64,000 bases of DNA from Actinomadura rupiterrae (GTDB lineage Bacteria > Actinomycetota > Actinomycetes > Streptosporangiales > Streptosporangiaceae): contig NZ_JAMZEA010000004.1 in NCBI RefSeq assembly GCF_024172125.1, positions 248,001 through 312,000 of the forward strand, given 5' to 3'. Made by a program: the position numbers and the translations under genes. This document shows, one piece after another, positions 49,500-58,146 of this stretch. Within the stretch, counting starts at the first letter, position 1, and every line of letters begins with the position of its first letter. The notes under the pieces are model-generated. The model was not told the origin of the DNA. It made no database searches and saw only the letters and a list, made by a program, of their open reading frames with translations.

Positions 49500-50462
49500 C
49501 TATCCCTGGGTGGGCTGAAGAGCACGATCCAAAGCGAGGGCGGCCAGGCGGACGGCGGTGGTGCTGGTGGCCTCGGCGAGGCGGGGCGGGGAGATGGGGG
49601 CTCCGCTGGCCACGTGGCGGTCGTAGTCGAGTTTCAGGCAGCTGACCCCGGCTTCGGCGAGGATGGCGGAAGTGCCGTCGATATCGAGGGTGCGACGGGT
49701 ATGGGGGCTCTTGACGGTGAAGACCGCGACGGTCCGCGGGACGTGGCCGCGCAGGCCGTTGGACCCCATCCAGTCGAGGGCGCGTCCGACACTGCGAGCT
49801 CCTTCCACAGTGGCGGGGGCGACGAGCACCTGTGCATGCACGCCCTCCAGTACGGCTCGCGGCAGTGGCCGGGTGACGCCGGAACCGCAGTCGATGAGGG
49901 TGATCCCGAAGAACCTGGTCAAGGGCAGGGCGGTGTCCCGGTAGATCGTGGCGTCGAGAGGGCTGTCCCCGATCTGGCCGCGGTTTCCGGGCAGAGCCCA
50001 GAGGCGTTCGGTGGCGCGGATGAGATGAGACTCGACGTCCGCGAAGGTCTGGAAGCCGCCTGCGGTCCCGGCGAGGTCGGCCAGCGCGCGACTGCGCGTG
50101 ATGCCCAGGCGCAGCGGCAGCGAGCCGAGGTCGGGATCGACATCGAGTGCGAGGACGCGGTCGTGCCGGTAATGGGCGAACACGGTCGCGAGCAGCGCGG
50201 CGATGGTGCTCTTACCCGCGCCTCCGCGCATGCCGAGCACGGCGATCCTGCGCCCGGTCGTGACGGGGCGCTGGATGCTCGCCGCCAGTTCGGCCTTCGC
50301 GCGGGCCTCGTCCGCCGGGACGAACGGGCGGACGGCGCCGCGACCGACACGTCGCCAGACCGGGTCCCCGTGGGGTCGTCCGATGCTCAGATCGTCGATC
50401 GCGGGATGGGCGGGCAGGGCTCGCGGCGGGTGGCGCGGATCGTCCCGACCGAGGTCAGGCAC
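49500..50462 (-). CDS. MinD/ParA-like ATPase of the ESX locus (EspI-like)
   Basis: 320 aa. After a ~70-residue Pro/Arg-rich start comes a deviant Walker A, AVLGMRGGAGKSTIAALL (GGxGKST with upstream R), then LALDVDPDLGSL (Walker B-like switch), ITLIDCGSGVTR and VLVAPATVEGARSV, the usual P-loop NTPase strand order. MinD-like ATPases of this shape are regular members of actinobacterial type VII loci, where EspI tunes secretion. It follows the EccD gene by 12 bases on the same strand. Confidence 0.8.
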   Translation of the reverse strand: MPDLGRDDPRHPPRALPAHPAIDDLSIGRPHGDPVWRRVGRGAVRPFVPADEARAKAELAASIQRPVTTGRRIAVLGMRGGAGKSTIAALLATVFAHYRHDRVLALDVDPDLGSLPLRLGITRSRALADLAGTAGGFQTFADVESHLIRATERLWALPGNRGQIGDSPLDATIYRDTALPLTRFFGITLIDCGSGVTRPLPRAVLEGVHAQVLVAPATVEGARSVGRALDWMGSNGLRGHVPRTVAVFTVKSPHTRRTLDIDGTSAILAEAGVSCLKLDYDRHVASGAPISPPRLAEATSTTAVRLAALALDRALQPTQG

Positions 50463-50474
50463 CGACGGTTCCTC

Positions 50475-51794
50475 TCAGAAGGTGTGCAGCAGGCGGGTGA
50501 ACACCCCGAAGGTACCCAGCGCCACGGGAACGAGTGTGATCATCGCCGCGGCCTCGACCCGGTTGGTGATCCGGCGGAGCCGCGCCCGCACGTGCTCCGG
50601 TGGCGTCACGGTGAGCACCACCACCGGCAGGACGGCCGGCAAAAGCAGCATGCCGGTACCGGCGAAGACTCCCCAAGAGACCTGCCTCGACCACCCGAGG
50701 GCCACCGCCGCGTAGGCCACGATCGCCGCGAGCCAGAGAGCGCCCTTTTGCGGGACGAGCGGGAACACCCTGGCCCTGCTCGCGACTATGACCGCCAGCA
50801 GCGTTCCCGTGGCCGCCGACCATGCGTCGAATGCTCCGATCACCATCGCACCGGCGGCCCCGGCGGCTACCGCCACCGCGAGGGTGGCGATCAGGAGGCT
50901 TCGGTGCGCGGCTGCGAGGGCGGTCAACACGTCCGCACGCGGGACGGGCGCTCCCCCGGTTCGCTGGTCGTCGAGGGTGGTGAGCCCCGACAGCGCCAGG
51001 GCGCCGCGCAACATGGTGCTGAGCAGCACCGCGCACACGATCGCCAGCACCGCGCCGGTCTGCGCGGGGGCCAGGCCGGTCGCTTCGCAGACCGTCCCTA
51101 CCACGCCCAGGAACAGGACGACCGCCCCACCGATCACACCGCCTCGTCCGAGCGGGGACGACCAGCACAACGCGACCAGGGTCAGGCCGATGACCAGCAC
51201 CAACCCGGCTGCGCGGCTCCAATCGGGCCAGCCGCGATCGACGGCCGTCTCCCAAGCGCCCACCGCCAGGAGCGCACCCCCGCCGAGGGAGAGCGCAGTT
51301 CCCAGCGGAGCCTTCCGAAAGAGCCCGACACCGAGGCCACCGATGAGAGCGGCCACTCCAACGGCAAGGGTTCCGAAATCGACTAGGACACCGCCATGGG
51401 ACGAGTTGAGGACGATGCCCGCGAACAGCACGGCCAGGGCGAACGAGATGATCGCGGTCCACCTGGCGGCATGGGGGCTCCACCGGAGTGCGTGCGCGTC
51501 GAGCGCCCCGTCCACGGCGTCGGGAACCTCGTGCACCACCGGAGCGGGAAGCGGCTCGTCCGAACGCACCAGGCGCAGCACCGCCCCGTCGCGGACGCCA
51601 TGCTCGGCGAGCGTGGCGTCCCCCAGCAGGACCTCGCCCGAAGCCGTCACCAGATGACGCAGCTGCGCCGGTTGCCTGACCTGGTCGCCGAGCAGATCGA
51701 GGATGTCGGGCATCAGCGCGCCGACCGGCTCCCGCGAAGGAAGGACGGCGTCGACCCGCCGGCGCTCCCCGACCAGGGTCACGCGGCTCCACAC
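50475..51794 (-). CDS. eccD: type VII secretion integral membrane protein EccD
   Basis: 439 aa. The start GTG at 51792-51794 was chosen because it has a GGCGGAG site upstream, avoids a 44-base overlap with eccB, and gives the usual EccD opening WSRVTLVGERRRVDAVLPSR, a ubiquitin-like (YukD) domain of ~85 residues. About eleven hydrophobic segments follow (from WTAIISFALAVLFAGIVLNS to MITLVPVALGTFGVFTRLL), as expected for the pore-lining EccD subunit. EccD, EccB and EccC are core parts of the inner-membrane ESX channel. Confidence 0.85.
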   Translation of the reverse strand: MWSRVTLVGERRRVDAVLPSREPVGALMPDILDLLGDQVRQPAQLRHLVTASGEVLLGDATLAEHGVRDGAVLRLVRSDEPLPAPVVHEVPDAVDGALDAHALRWSPHAARWTAIISFALAVLFAGIVLNSSHGGVLVDFGTLAVGVAALIGGLGVGLFRKAPLGTALSLGGGALLAVGAWETAVDRGWPDWSRAAGLVLVIGLTLVALCWSSPLGRGGVIGGAVVLFLGVVGTVCEATGLAPAQTGAVLAIVCAVLLSTMLRGALALSGLTTLDDQRTGGAPVPRADVLTALAAAHRSLLIATLAVAVAAGAAGAMVIGAFDAWSAATGTLLAVIVASRARVFPLVPQKGALWLAAIVAYAAVALGWSRQVSWGVFAGTGMLLLPAVLPVVVLTVTPPEHVRARLRRITNRVEAAAMITLVPVALGTFGVFTRLLHTF

Positions 51795-51813
51795 GGTTTC
51801 ACTCCGCCTTCCG

Positions 51814-52809
51814 TCATTTCGGGATGTAGGACGCAGAGACGCGCTCAAGGTATCCATTGCGCAGCAGCCAGCGGATGGTGGGCAGAGCGGGCGGGCGGGG
51901 GAACAGCCCGGCCGTGATCGTGAACCGGACTCCGCCGCCGGCGCTGCCGGCGCTCGGTCCGGACAACGATGCCGTCGCCTGGAACGGCTTCACGACCCGG
52001 AACCGCAAATAGCCGGACGGCGCCGATGCGTTGACCGTGATCCGCGAGGAGGCGGGCAACCCGCGCTGCGCGAACGGGATGCCGTAAGGGAACAGCACCG
52101 ACCCGCTCTCCTGCCCGAAGGCGTCGACCAGCGTGCCTTGCGGTAGCAGGTAGCCGGTCGCGCCGACGGCGACCGCGTTGATCTTCCCGCGTGCCGCATC
52201 CGCGAGACGTTGCCCGTCGCGGAGCGCCTGAGCCTCCGTCTGCGGCGTGAGGACGGACGGCGCGCTCTCCCGGACGGCGAGTTCTCCGTAGAGCCAGCGG
52301 CATGCCTCGTCCTCGCTGGGGAGTTCCGCGCCGATTCGTCCCTGGTCGAATTCGACCACGCCCCCAGAGAACCCGTTCTGGACGCGGCTGACGACGTAGT
52401 AGCTGGACACGCGGCTCACCGGCGGTCTCGGCTGCCCCGGCAGGACGTACAGGCTGCGCGGAACGTGCGCCTTGGTGAGGGCGCTCTGGAGCATGCGGAA
52501 GGTGACCTGCGCCCCGACCCATCCGGCGGGAACGGGCGTGGAGCCGTCGTCCGGCGGAGCCGACTGCGCCTGCTCGGCCTGCTGCTGTTGCTTCTTCTGC
52601 GAGGCGAGCTTGGAACGCAGGAACGACCAGCCCACCAGCCCGGCGCAGAGTACTGCCGCGACGCACAGTCCTGCGACGACCTTGACAAGGCTCTCGTCGA
52701 AGGTGCGGCGCGCGCGCTCGGGGCCGAACATCACCGCGTCGCGGAGCCGCCGGCGGCGAACCGCCACCGACTCCAGCAGCTGGGTGTCGTAGTCGCGAGC
52801 CACCGTCAC
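51814..52809 (-). CDS. eccB: type VII secretion protein EccB, short form
   Basis: 331 aa from the GTG at 52807-52809 (AAGG-type site upstream; a second GTG two codons later is possible). A basic N-terminal tail (SVAVRRRRLRDAVMFGPER) is followed by one TM (KVVAGLCVAAVLCAGLVGWS, ~46-65) and an extracytoplasmic repeat domain (SRSLYVLPG-type, VVEFDQGRI, TGYLLPQGTLVDAFGQESGS). The N-terminal QLQSYQF-like signature of mycobacterial EccB is weak, and the protein is ~150 residues shorter than typical, so the periplasmic part is reduced. Position between WXG-type genes and eccD supports the call. Confidence 0.75.
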   Translation of the reverse strand: MTVARDYDTQLLESVAVRRRRLRDAVMFGPERARRTFDESLVKVVAGLCVAAVLCAGLVGWSFLRSKLASQKKQQQQAEQAQSAPPDDGSTPVPAGWVGAQVTFRMLQSALTKAHVPRSLYVLPGQPRPPVSRVSSYYVVSRVQNGFSGGVVEFDQGRIGAELPSEDEACRWLYGELAVRESAPSVLTPQTEAQALRDGQRLADAARGKINAVAVGATGYLLPQGTLVDAFGQESGSVLFPYGIPFAQRGLPASSRITVNASAPSGYLRFRVVKPFQATASLSGPSAGSAGGGVRFTITAGLFPRPPALPTIRWLLRNGYLERVSASYIPK

Positions 52810-52873
52810 CTTCCCGAGAACGCGGTCAAGGGGAGGAGCCGCGACATGCGACCCTCCCCTTGTCGAAGAACGC

Positions 52874-53179
52874 TCAGATGGCCGCCACCGCGGCGCCCGC
52901 CTTGCCCAGGGCCTGCTGGGCGGTGTGGTCGTTGGACGCCAGGGTCTGCTTGACGAGCCGGATGATCTCGCGGGTCTCGTGCGCCGCCTGGTGCCAGCGG
53001 TGCTCCTTGGCCGCGTACTCCGCCGAGACGTTGGTGGCCTCGAAATCGGCCAGAGCGGTCTTGACGTCACCGTCGTGCTGGCCGATCAGCGCTTCCAGGC
53101 GCGAGATGATCGCGTGGATGTTCGCCTGCGCCTCGTGCGAGGCGCCGGTGTCGTAGGCGCGACGTCCGCCTGCTCCCAT
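52874..53179 (-). CDS. WXG100-like ESX substrate
   Basis: 101 aa, two long helices separated by a turn (AIISRLEALIGQHDGDVKTA, then TREIIRLVKQTLASNDHTAQ), with WHQAAHET at the hairpin instead of a WxG. Size, helix-turn-helix shape and place in the ESX cluster identify it as a member of the ESAT-6/WXG100 superfamily in the wide sense. It pairs with the next gene. Confidence 0.75.
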   Translation of the reverse strand: MGAGGRRAYDTGASHEAQANIHAIISRLEALIGQHDGDVKTALADFEATNVSAEYAAKEHRWHQAAHETREIIRLVKQTLASNDHTAQQALGKAGAAVAAI

Positions 53180-53197
53180 GGGTCGTTCTCCCCTCGC

Positions 53198-53536
53198 TCA
53201 GGCTCCGGTACGGAACTTGGCCCCGTCGAAGTCGGCGGCGCCCATGCTGCGGTGCGCGTCCGCGGCCATCTGCTGGTCACCGGTCACGAACGCGGTCTCC
53301 ATCCCGACCTGCCCGCGGTTGACCGAGTGCAGCCCGGTGGTCAGGTCGGCGGTGATCTCGTCGGACCGCGCCTTGAACGAGTCGAAGGCGGCCTTGCCCG
53401 CGCCGTCGAACTTGCCGACCAGCGGCTCGGCGGCCACGATCAGCTGCTTCACCAGGGCGGCCAGTTCCTGTGTCGAACCCCCGGTGCCTTTGGCCAGCGT
53501 GATCAGGGTCTCCTGGCCGTAATTCCAACGCCCCAC
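53198..53536 (-). CDS. WXG100-like ESX substrate, partner
   Basis: 112 aa. Two helices around a KFDGAGKAAFDSF turn; the FDGAGxxAF block stands where WxGxAxxxf normally lies. It starts MGRWNYGQETL. Only 18 bases separate it from the gene at 52874-53179, so the two probably form the secreted heterodimer of this ESX system. Confidence 0.75.
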   Translation of the reverse strand: MGRWNYGQETLITLAKGTGGSTQELAALVKQLIVAAEPLVGKFDGAGKAAFDSFKARSDEITADLTTGLHSVNRGQVGMETAFVTGDQQMAADAHRSMGAADFDGAKFRTGA

Positions 53537-53687
53537 GTGTCACCTCACTCGCTCGCCGGTCCGTGCCCGCGCGCGGATTTCCCCATCGTGATCAACCCGG
53601 CCCATGATTCCACAACCCCCCGTATTCACCGCAAGACCCAATTCTTGCGATGATTCTGACTACGGTCACGATGCATGTCCCAACAGG

Positions 53688-54656
53688 TCACGGTGCTCGT
53701 CCTGCCTCCAGCCGTTCCAGCACGGACTGGAATTTCGCCCAGTCGGCCACGTCCCGGCCGTCGCCCATCTCGTACCAGGCGCCTCTGGGGCCGAACGAAC
53801 GTACGGTCACGTCCCGGATGGGCGGATCGATCCGCGGAGCCTCCGGACCGAGCGCGATGCCCACCGGGGCCGGCAACCCGGCGAACCGCGCCTCGGTCGT
53901 GAGGTCGGCCCGTCCCGGGATGGCCTGGACGGCCAGGTAAGCGAGCCGGAACCTGTGTGCCGCGCCTTCTGCGAGACCGCCCAGATCGGGCAACGGCCGG
54001 TCCGTCCCCCACGCAACAGCGAGGTTCACCGTCTCCTGCACTCCTGAGACCGTGCGGTCGACTTCGATCGTCCCGAGTGCGCTCCGCTCCGCCCCCGGGT
54101 CCCCTACGAACACGAGCCAGGTGCGCTCAGGCGCCCTTCCGCGACTGATCCGAGTGACGTCCTCGGCGCTCCACGGATTGGCAGCGGGTTCGCAGGTCCC
54201 CCAGCCCGCCGGGGCGCGCCCCGTCAGCTCATGGCACAGCCGTTCGGCCGTCCCGCCGACGACGAGCCGGTCCACCGGACGATGCCGGACCACCGCCGTC
54301 ACCAGCACGTGGAGGGCTTCCGGTTCCTGGACGGCACCGAACCGAGGGTGCGGCTCGGTGGCATCCGCAGCGGGCGCGAGCACCGAGCCGTCCCAGACCA
54401 GGGGCGCGCCGGACAGGCCGTCGAAGTAGACACCGTCCGTGCCCTTGACCGCCCATCGGACGCCCGGCCTGATCATCCGGCGGAGCGGGTAGGTCAGCCG
54501 TCCGGTGCTGCGACCGAGGATCACCAGCTCCCGCTCCGTTTCGGCACAGAAGCGCAAGGCCTCGGCGACCTGCACCGAGAGCGAGACGATCGGCCGGTTC
54601 ATCGACAGCATTCCGGTCTGCTCGGTGATGAGGCCGAGTGCGGGGTGCTCACGCAT
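53688..54656 (-). CDS. ESX-associated protein, DUF6177-like
   Basis: 322 aa from the ATG at 54654-54656 (GGGAG site upstream); a TTG nine codons earlier is less likely. Mixed alpha/beta protein with RLTYPLRRMIRPGVRWAVKG, HVLVTAVVRHRPVDRLVVGG and GPRGAWYEMGDGRDVADWAK near the end. DUF6177 proteins occur in actinomycete type VII loci, and I recall these blocks from them. No enzyme motif is seen; it may be a chaperone or adaptor for substrates. It overlaps the preceding gene by eight bases. Confidence 0.65.
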   Translation of the reverse strand: MREHPALGLITEQTGMLSMNRPIVSLSVQVAEALRFCAETERELVILGRSTGRLTYPLRRMIRPGVRWAVKGTDGVYFDGLSGAPLVWDGSVLAPAADATEPHPRFGAVQEPEALHVLVTAVVRHRPVDRLVVGGTAERLCHELTGRAPAGWGTCEPAANPWSAEDVTRISRGRAPERTWLVFVGDPGAERSALGTIEVDRTVSGVQETVNLAVAWGTDRPLPDLGGLAEGAAHRFRLAYLAVQAIPGRADLTTEARFAGLPAPVGIALGPEAPRIDPPIRDVTVRSFGPRGAWYEMGDGRDVADWAKFQSVLERLEAGRAP

Positions 54657-55047
54657 CAAGGCTCCCGAATCCCGCCCGGTCAATGAACGCCGGATCCTCG
54701 GGCCAGATGGACCCTCCGGCTCGCAGCGACAGTTCGCCGGCGAACCTCATCGCGGCGATGTCCGAGTTCACCACCCGGTCGTTCCCGTGCACCTCCACCC
54801 ACCACACCGGCGGCTCCACGTGCGCCACTTCGGGCCCCAGCAGGCGTTCGAGCTCCCCGTCGACCCGGACCTGGATCGGCGCCTCCACCAGGATGAGGAT
54901 CTCGTCCCGGCCGGGCTCCCGCACCTCGATCGCCCCGCCTTCTTCGAGGACGGTGATCTCGACGTCCGGGCCGACGGCCGCCAGCGCGGCAACGATCGCC
55001 TCCTCGTCCGGCGCCTCCCTCAGCAGCGCGATCACGTCGTTGCTCAC
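54649..55047 (-). CDS. hypothetical ESX-locus protein
   Basis: 132 aa from the GTG at 55045-55047; the frame is open further upstream but that part lacks a ribosome site. Acidic alpha/beta protein (VIALLREAPDEEAIVAALAA, VEITVLEEGGAIEVREPG, EPPVWWVEVHG). Its last bases overlap the DUF6177-like gene, so the two are coupled. Function unknown; it could be a substrate-specific chaperone of the EspG type by position, which sequence does not prove. Confidence 0.55.
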   Translation of the reverse strand: MSNDVIALLREAPDEEAIVAALAAVGPDVEITVLEEGGAIEVREPGRDEILILVEAPIQVRVDGELERLLGPEVAHVEPPVWWVEVHGNDRVVNSDIAAMRFAGELSLRAGGSIWPEDPAFIDRAGFGSLDA

Positions 55048-55328
55048 CGGGGCACGGTTCCTTCCGTTCCGAGGACGCGGGTCCGATCGATAGACGAGGC
55101 ATTGCCCCTGCTCATCGGGCAGATTCAACACAATTCGCCCACTCCTTCGACGCACTTCCCACCGGTCTGGTTCCGTCCCGTCAAGTTCCGCAGCAGGCCA
55201 TCCGGCACCTCACCAGCAGATACGTAACCACAACGGCGCCCGGACAGCCGAATAGGTCTTTACTGCCACACTTGCCCCCCTTTACTCTCATCCACTGAAA
55301 CAGGGGATCTTGCCGAGGACGAGGGGCC

Positions 55329-55676
55329 ATGGCGATACCGGGCTGGAACATCGAGCCGCTCGGCGTGCGGAGCGCGCTGTCCAAGACGATCACCGCCATC
55401 CAGCCGATGGAGGGCTACGCCCGGACCTGCGGCGAGGCGCTCTACGACGCCGGGTACGCATCCGGAAGCGACCGCGTGAAGGCGGCGCTCGCGGGATTCA
55501 GCGACCACCATCGCAACACGATCCCGCTGATCTTCAAACGGACCTCCAACTGCGTCCGCGGAGCCGCCCTGGCGACCAACGCCTACCTGCGCGCCGACGA
55601 GGAGATGGCCGCGCGCGCCCAGCGCAACGCGATCGCCGCGCCTCGTGTCGAGGATCTGCGCGGAGGCGAGAAGTGA
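55329..55676 (+). CDS. DUF6507-family ESX-associated protein
   Basis: 115 aa, ATG at 55329 with GAGGGG ahead. The sequence follows the DUF6507 plan: a PGWNIEPLGVRSALSKTITA start, a helical middle (KAALAGFSDHHRNTIPLIFK) and a C-terminal GAALATNAYLRADEEMAARA helix. These helical-hairpin proteins stand next to LXG/WXG-type toxin genes and may act as their secretion partners. It overlaps the next gene by four bases (GTGA). Confidence 0.75.
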   Translation: MAIPGWNIEPLGVRSALSKTITAIQPMEGYARTCGEALYDAGYASGSDRVKAALAGFSDHHRNTIPLIFKRTSNCVRGAALATNAYLRADEEMAARAQRNAIAAPRVEDLRGGEK

Positions 55677-58144
55677 TCATCCCCAGCAACATCGGCATGC
55701 TGGCGCAGTCCCTCGATCCCGAGGGCGTGCAACGGGAGGCGGCCAAGCTCCACAAGACGGCGCAGGGCGTCAAGACCACCGGTGAGCACGTCAATTCCGC
55801 CTGGGTCCACGGCCTCAACCCGGCCGTCTACACCGCCCCCGAGGGCGACCGCCTCCGCCAGGCGACCTTGCCCGTCCAGACCGAGAGCGCCCAGTTCGGC
55901 GACCAACTCTGGAAGGTCGCCGACGCGCTCGACGCCTACGCGGCCGAGATCCAGCCGATCAAGGCCCGCCTGCTCACCCTCTTCAGCGAGGCCAACGCCT
56001 TCTGCGCCAAGGCCGACCCGATCGGCGCCGACCTCGACAAGCATCCGGACCTGGTCAAGGAGAACAACCGCCTCGAATCCGAGGTCCGCACCCAGGCGAT
56101 CGCCCTGGCCGCCGCCGAGGAACGCTGCGCCGGCCGAATTTACGCCGTCTATGGCGGCCACGAACTGCGGCTGTGCAGACCGGGCGACAACCAGCCGGGC
56201 GTCCCGCTGTGGGGAACGCCCGAGAAGGCCGACGAGCCGCTGTACATGGACGTCTGGCACGGCGTGAAGTCGTTCGGCCTGGGCATTTGGGACGTCACCT
56301 GGGGCAACATCGCCAGCCTTACCGGCCTCAAGGGGTGGAACAACCTCACGGAGTCCTGGGAAGGCATGGGGAAGATGGCCCTCGCCAGCCTTGTGGTCAG
56401 CATCCCCGGTGCGTGGGTGCTTCTGGCCGTTCCTCAGGTCCGCCACTTCTTCTGGAAGACCAACAAAGATGCGGCCAAGGGCTTCCTCGCCTGGGACGAA
56501 TGGAAGCGCGACCCCTCCCGAGCCGGCGGCCGGGTGTTTGGCAACCTCCTGATGATGCTGTCCCTCAAGAAGACCGGCGCACCAGCCGCCGGCGCGGTGG
56601 GACGCGGCGTCGAATGGGCGGCCCGAGGAGGCCGAGCCCTCGACCCCTTCAACGCCCTGAGCAAAGGCGCAGGCGGCGCGCTCGGCATCGCCCGCAACCT
56701 GAGGAACGGCGACCTGGGCCTCTCCCGCCCCCGTCTGGACGCCGACCTCCCCGAAGTCGACGCCCCCACCCCGAACACAGCCCCGCACGCCGGCCCCGGC
56801 GACTTCCACGCCCTCGGCGAGATCGACGGCCCGAACGGCACCAAACCCAAGATCGGCGTAGACGCGAAAACCCCCCACGAGTACTCTCCATCAGCCCGCA
56901 ACGGCCAGCCCCACCCAGACGAGACAAGCCCCGCCAACGGTCATCACCATCTAGAACATGTGGACGGTCGCAGGCCTAACCGCGAAATGGTTCCGGCTGG
57001 GGCACGCCCAGGGCACGATCCTGGCTCCGTCAACGACGGCCGGCCTCCCGAAAACAGAACCACACACAATCGCGACTCGCCGCCTAACGCACATTCGCGA
57101 GGCGGCAGTGGCGCAGACGGACATGACCCAGTGCGTGGCGGCGCCAAGGGACCGGCAGACCAGGACGCCCTGACCAGTGACCGCAGGGCCGAGCATCCCA
57201 GTGCGGACAGCGACCGTCCCTCCTCAGCACGCGACCGGCATCCCTCGTCACACAGCGGTCAGGAGCGACCTGACCACGCCGGTACGGGTCACGAGACCGA
57301 CCCCTCACGCGGTGGGCCGCCCCGGAATCACGGCCCCCAGGACGGCCCGTCGACGGGCGGACATGAGACTGGACACCATGGGCCAGAGAGTTCGCACAGC
57401 AGTGGTCCCGTCGATCCCGCACATCCGGAGCCTGCCTACTCTCCAGAGCAGCTGGCCGAGCTCCACCGACTCCAGGATCAGATCCGGGCGCTGGCAGAGC
57501 GTCATGGCGTGCACGTGGACTACTCGACTCACCCGATCGACCCGGCCAACGCAGCGAAGATCAACGAAGCGCTCGAGAGGCTGGGACGCGAGTACCCGGG
57601 CGTGTTCGATGGCATGGACCAGGTGAAGGTGCAGAGTCTCGACGAGATGATGCAGACCAACCCGCGGGCGGCTCGCGCCCTCGGGTATTCCATCCATGAC
57701 GGCGAGGTCTTTCGGGACCTGGTCACGCCACCGAAGGGGATATACCTCAACCAAGAATTCTTCGCCGATCGCGGCGCTACCGTGCAGAGAGCGAACGAAG
57801 ACGCGGCGCGCGGATGGCAGGTCCCCGGGAGTGGCACGGCCGAAGGGACGATCTACCATGAATTCGGACATCAGATCGGCAAACAATTGCTCGCCAATCC
57901 ACAATTCCGGAACGAACTCGCTGGAGAACTCCGGAGGCTAGGAATTCCAGTAGACCCTGACACTCTCTCGCCAGGAATTCCGGGTGGACGCGAAGCGGTT
58001 CGCGCCGGACTCTCCAAATACGCGGCCACCAAACCAAGTGAAATGCTGGCCGAGGGGTTCGCCGAATGGAAGCTCTCCACCAACCCTCGCCCCATCGCGT
58101 CGGCCATCGGTAGTATCATGGACAAATACTTCAAGGGGAGGTGA
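55673..58144 (+). CDS. large ESX substrate with C-terminal metallopeptidase-like toxin domain
   Basis: 823 aa, GTG at 55673 overlapping the previous stop. The N-terminal ~200 residues are a WXG/LXG-like helical region (LAQSLDPEGVQREAAKLHKT to QLWKVADALDAYAAEIQPIK). A linker of ~250 residues is extremely rich in Gly, His, Pro, Asp and Ser (~430-610). The C-terminal ~200 residues contain YHEFGHQIGKQLL (HExxH, residues 729-733) and MLAEGFAEWKL (~791-801, likely third Glu ligand), a gluzincin-like metallopeptidase. The layout is that of a polymorphic toxin exported by the adjacent ESX machine. The protein encoded just downstream is the candidate immunity factor. Confidence 0.8.
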   Translation: MIIPSNIGMLAQSLDPEGVQREAAKLHKTAQGVKTTGEHVNSAWVHGLNPAVYTAPEGDRLRQATLPVQTESAQFGDQLWKVADALDAYAAEIQPIKARLLTLFSEANAFCAKADPIGADLDKHPDLVKENNRLESEVRTQAIALAAAEERCAGRIYAVYGGHELRLCRPGDNQPGVPLWGTPEKADEPLYMDVWHGVKSFGLGIWDVTWGNIASLTGLKGWNNLTESWEGMGKMALASLVVSIPGAWVLLAVPQVRHFFWKTNKDAAKGFLAWDEWKRDPSRAGGRVFGNLLMMLSLKKTGAPAAGAVGRGVEWAARGGRALDPFNALSKGAGGALGIARNLRNGDLGLSRPRLDADLPEVDAPTPNTAPHAGPGDFHALGEIDGPNGTKPKIGVDAKTPHEYSPSARNGQPHPDETSPANGHHHLEHVDGRRPNREMVPAGARPGHDPGSVNDGRPPENRTTHNRDSPPNAHSRGGSGADGHDPVRGGAKGPADQDALTSDRRAEHPSADSDRPSSARDRHPSSHSGQERPDHAGTGHETDPSRGGPPRNHGPQDGPSTGGHETGHHGPESSHSSGPVDPAHPEPAYSPEQLAELHRLQDQIRALAERHGVHVDYSTHPIDPANAAKINEALERLGREYPGVFDGMDQVKVQSLDEMMQTNPRAARALGYSIHDGEVFRDLVTPPKGIYLNQEFFADRGATVQRANEDAARGWQVPGSGTAEGTIYHEFGHQIGKQLLANPQFRNELAGELRRLGIPVDPDTLSPGIPGGREAVRAGLSKYAATKPSEMLAEGFAEWKLSTNPRPIASAIGSIMDKYFKGR

Positions 58145-58146
58145 CC

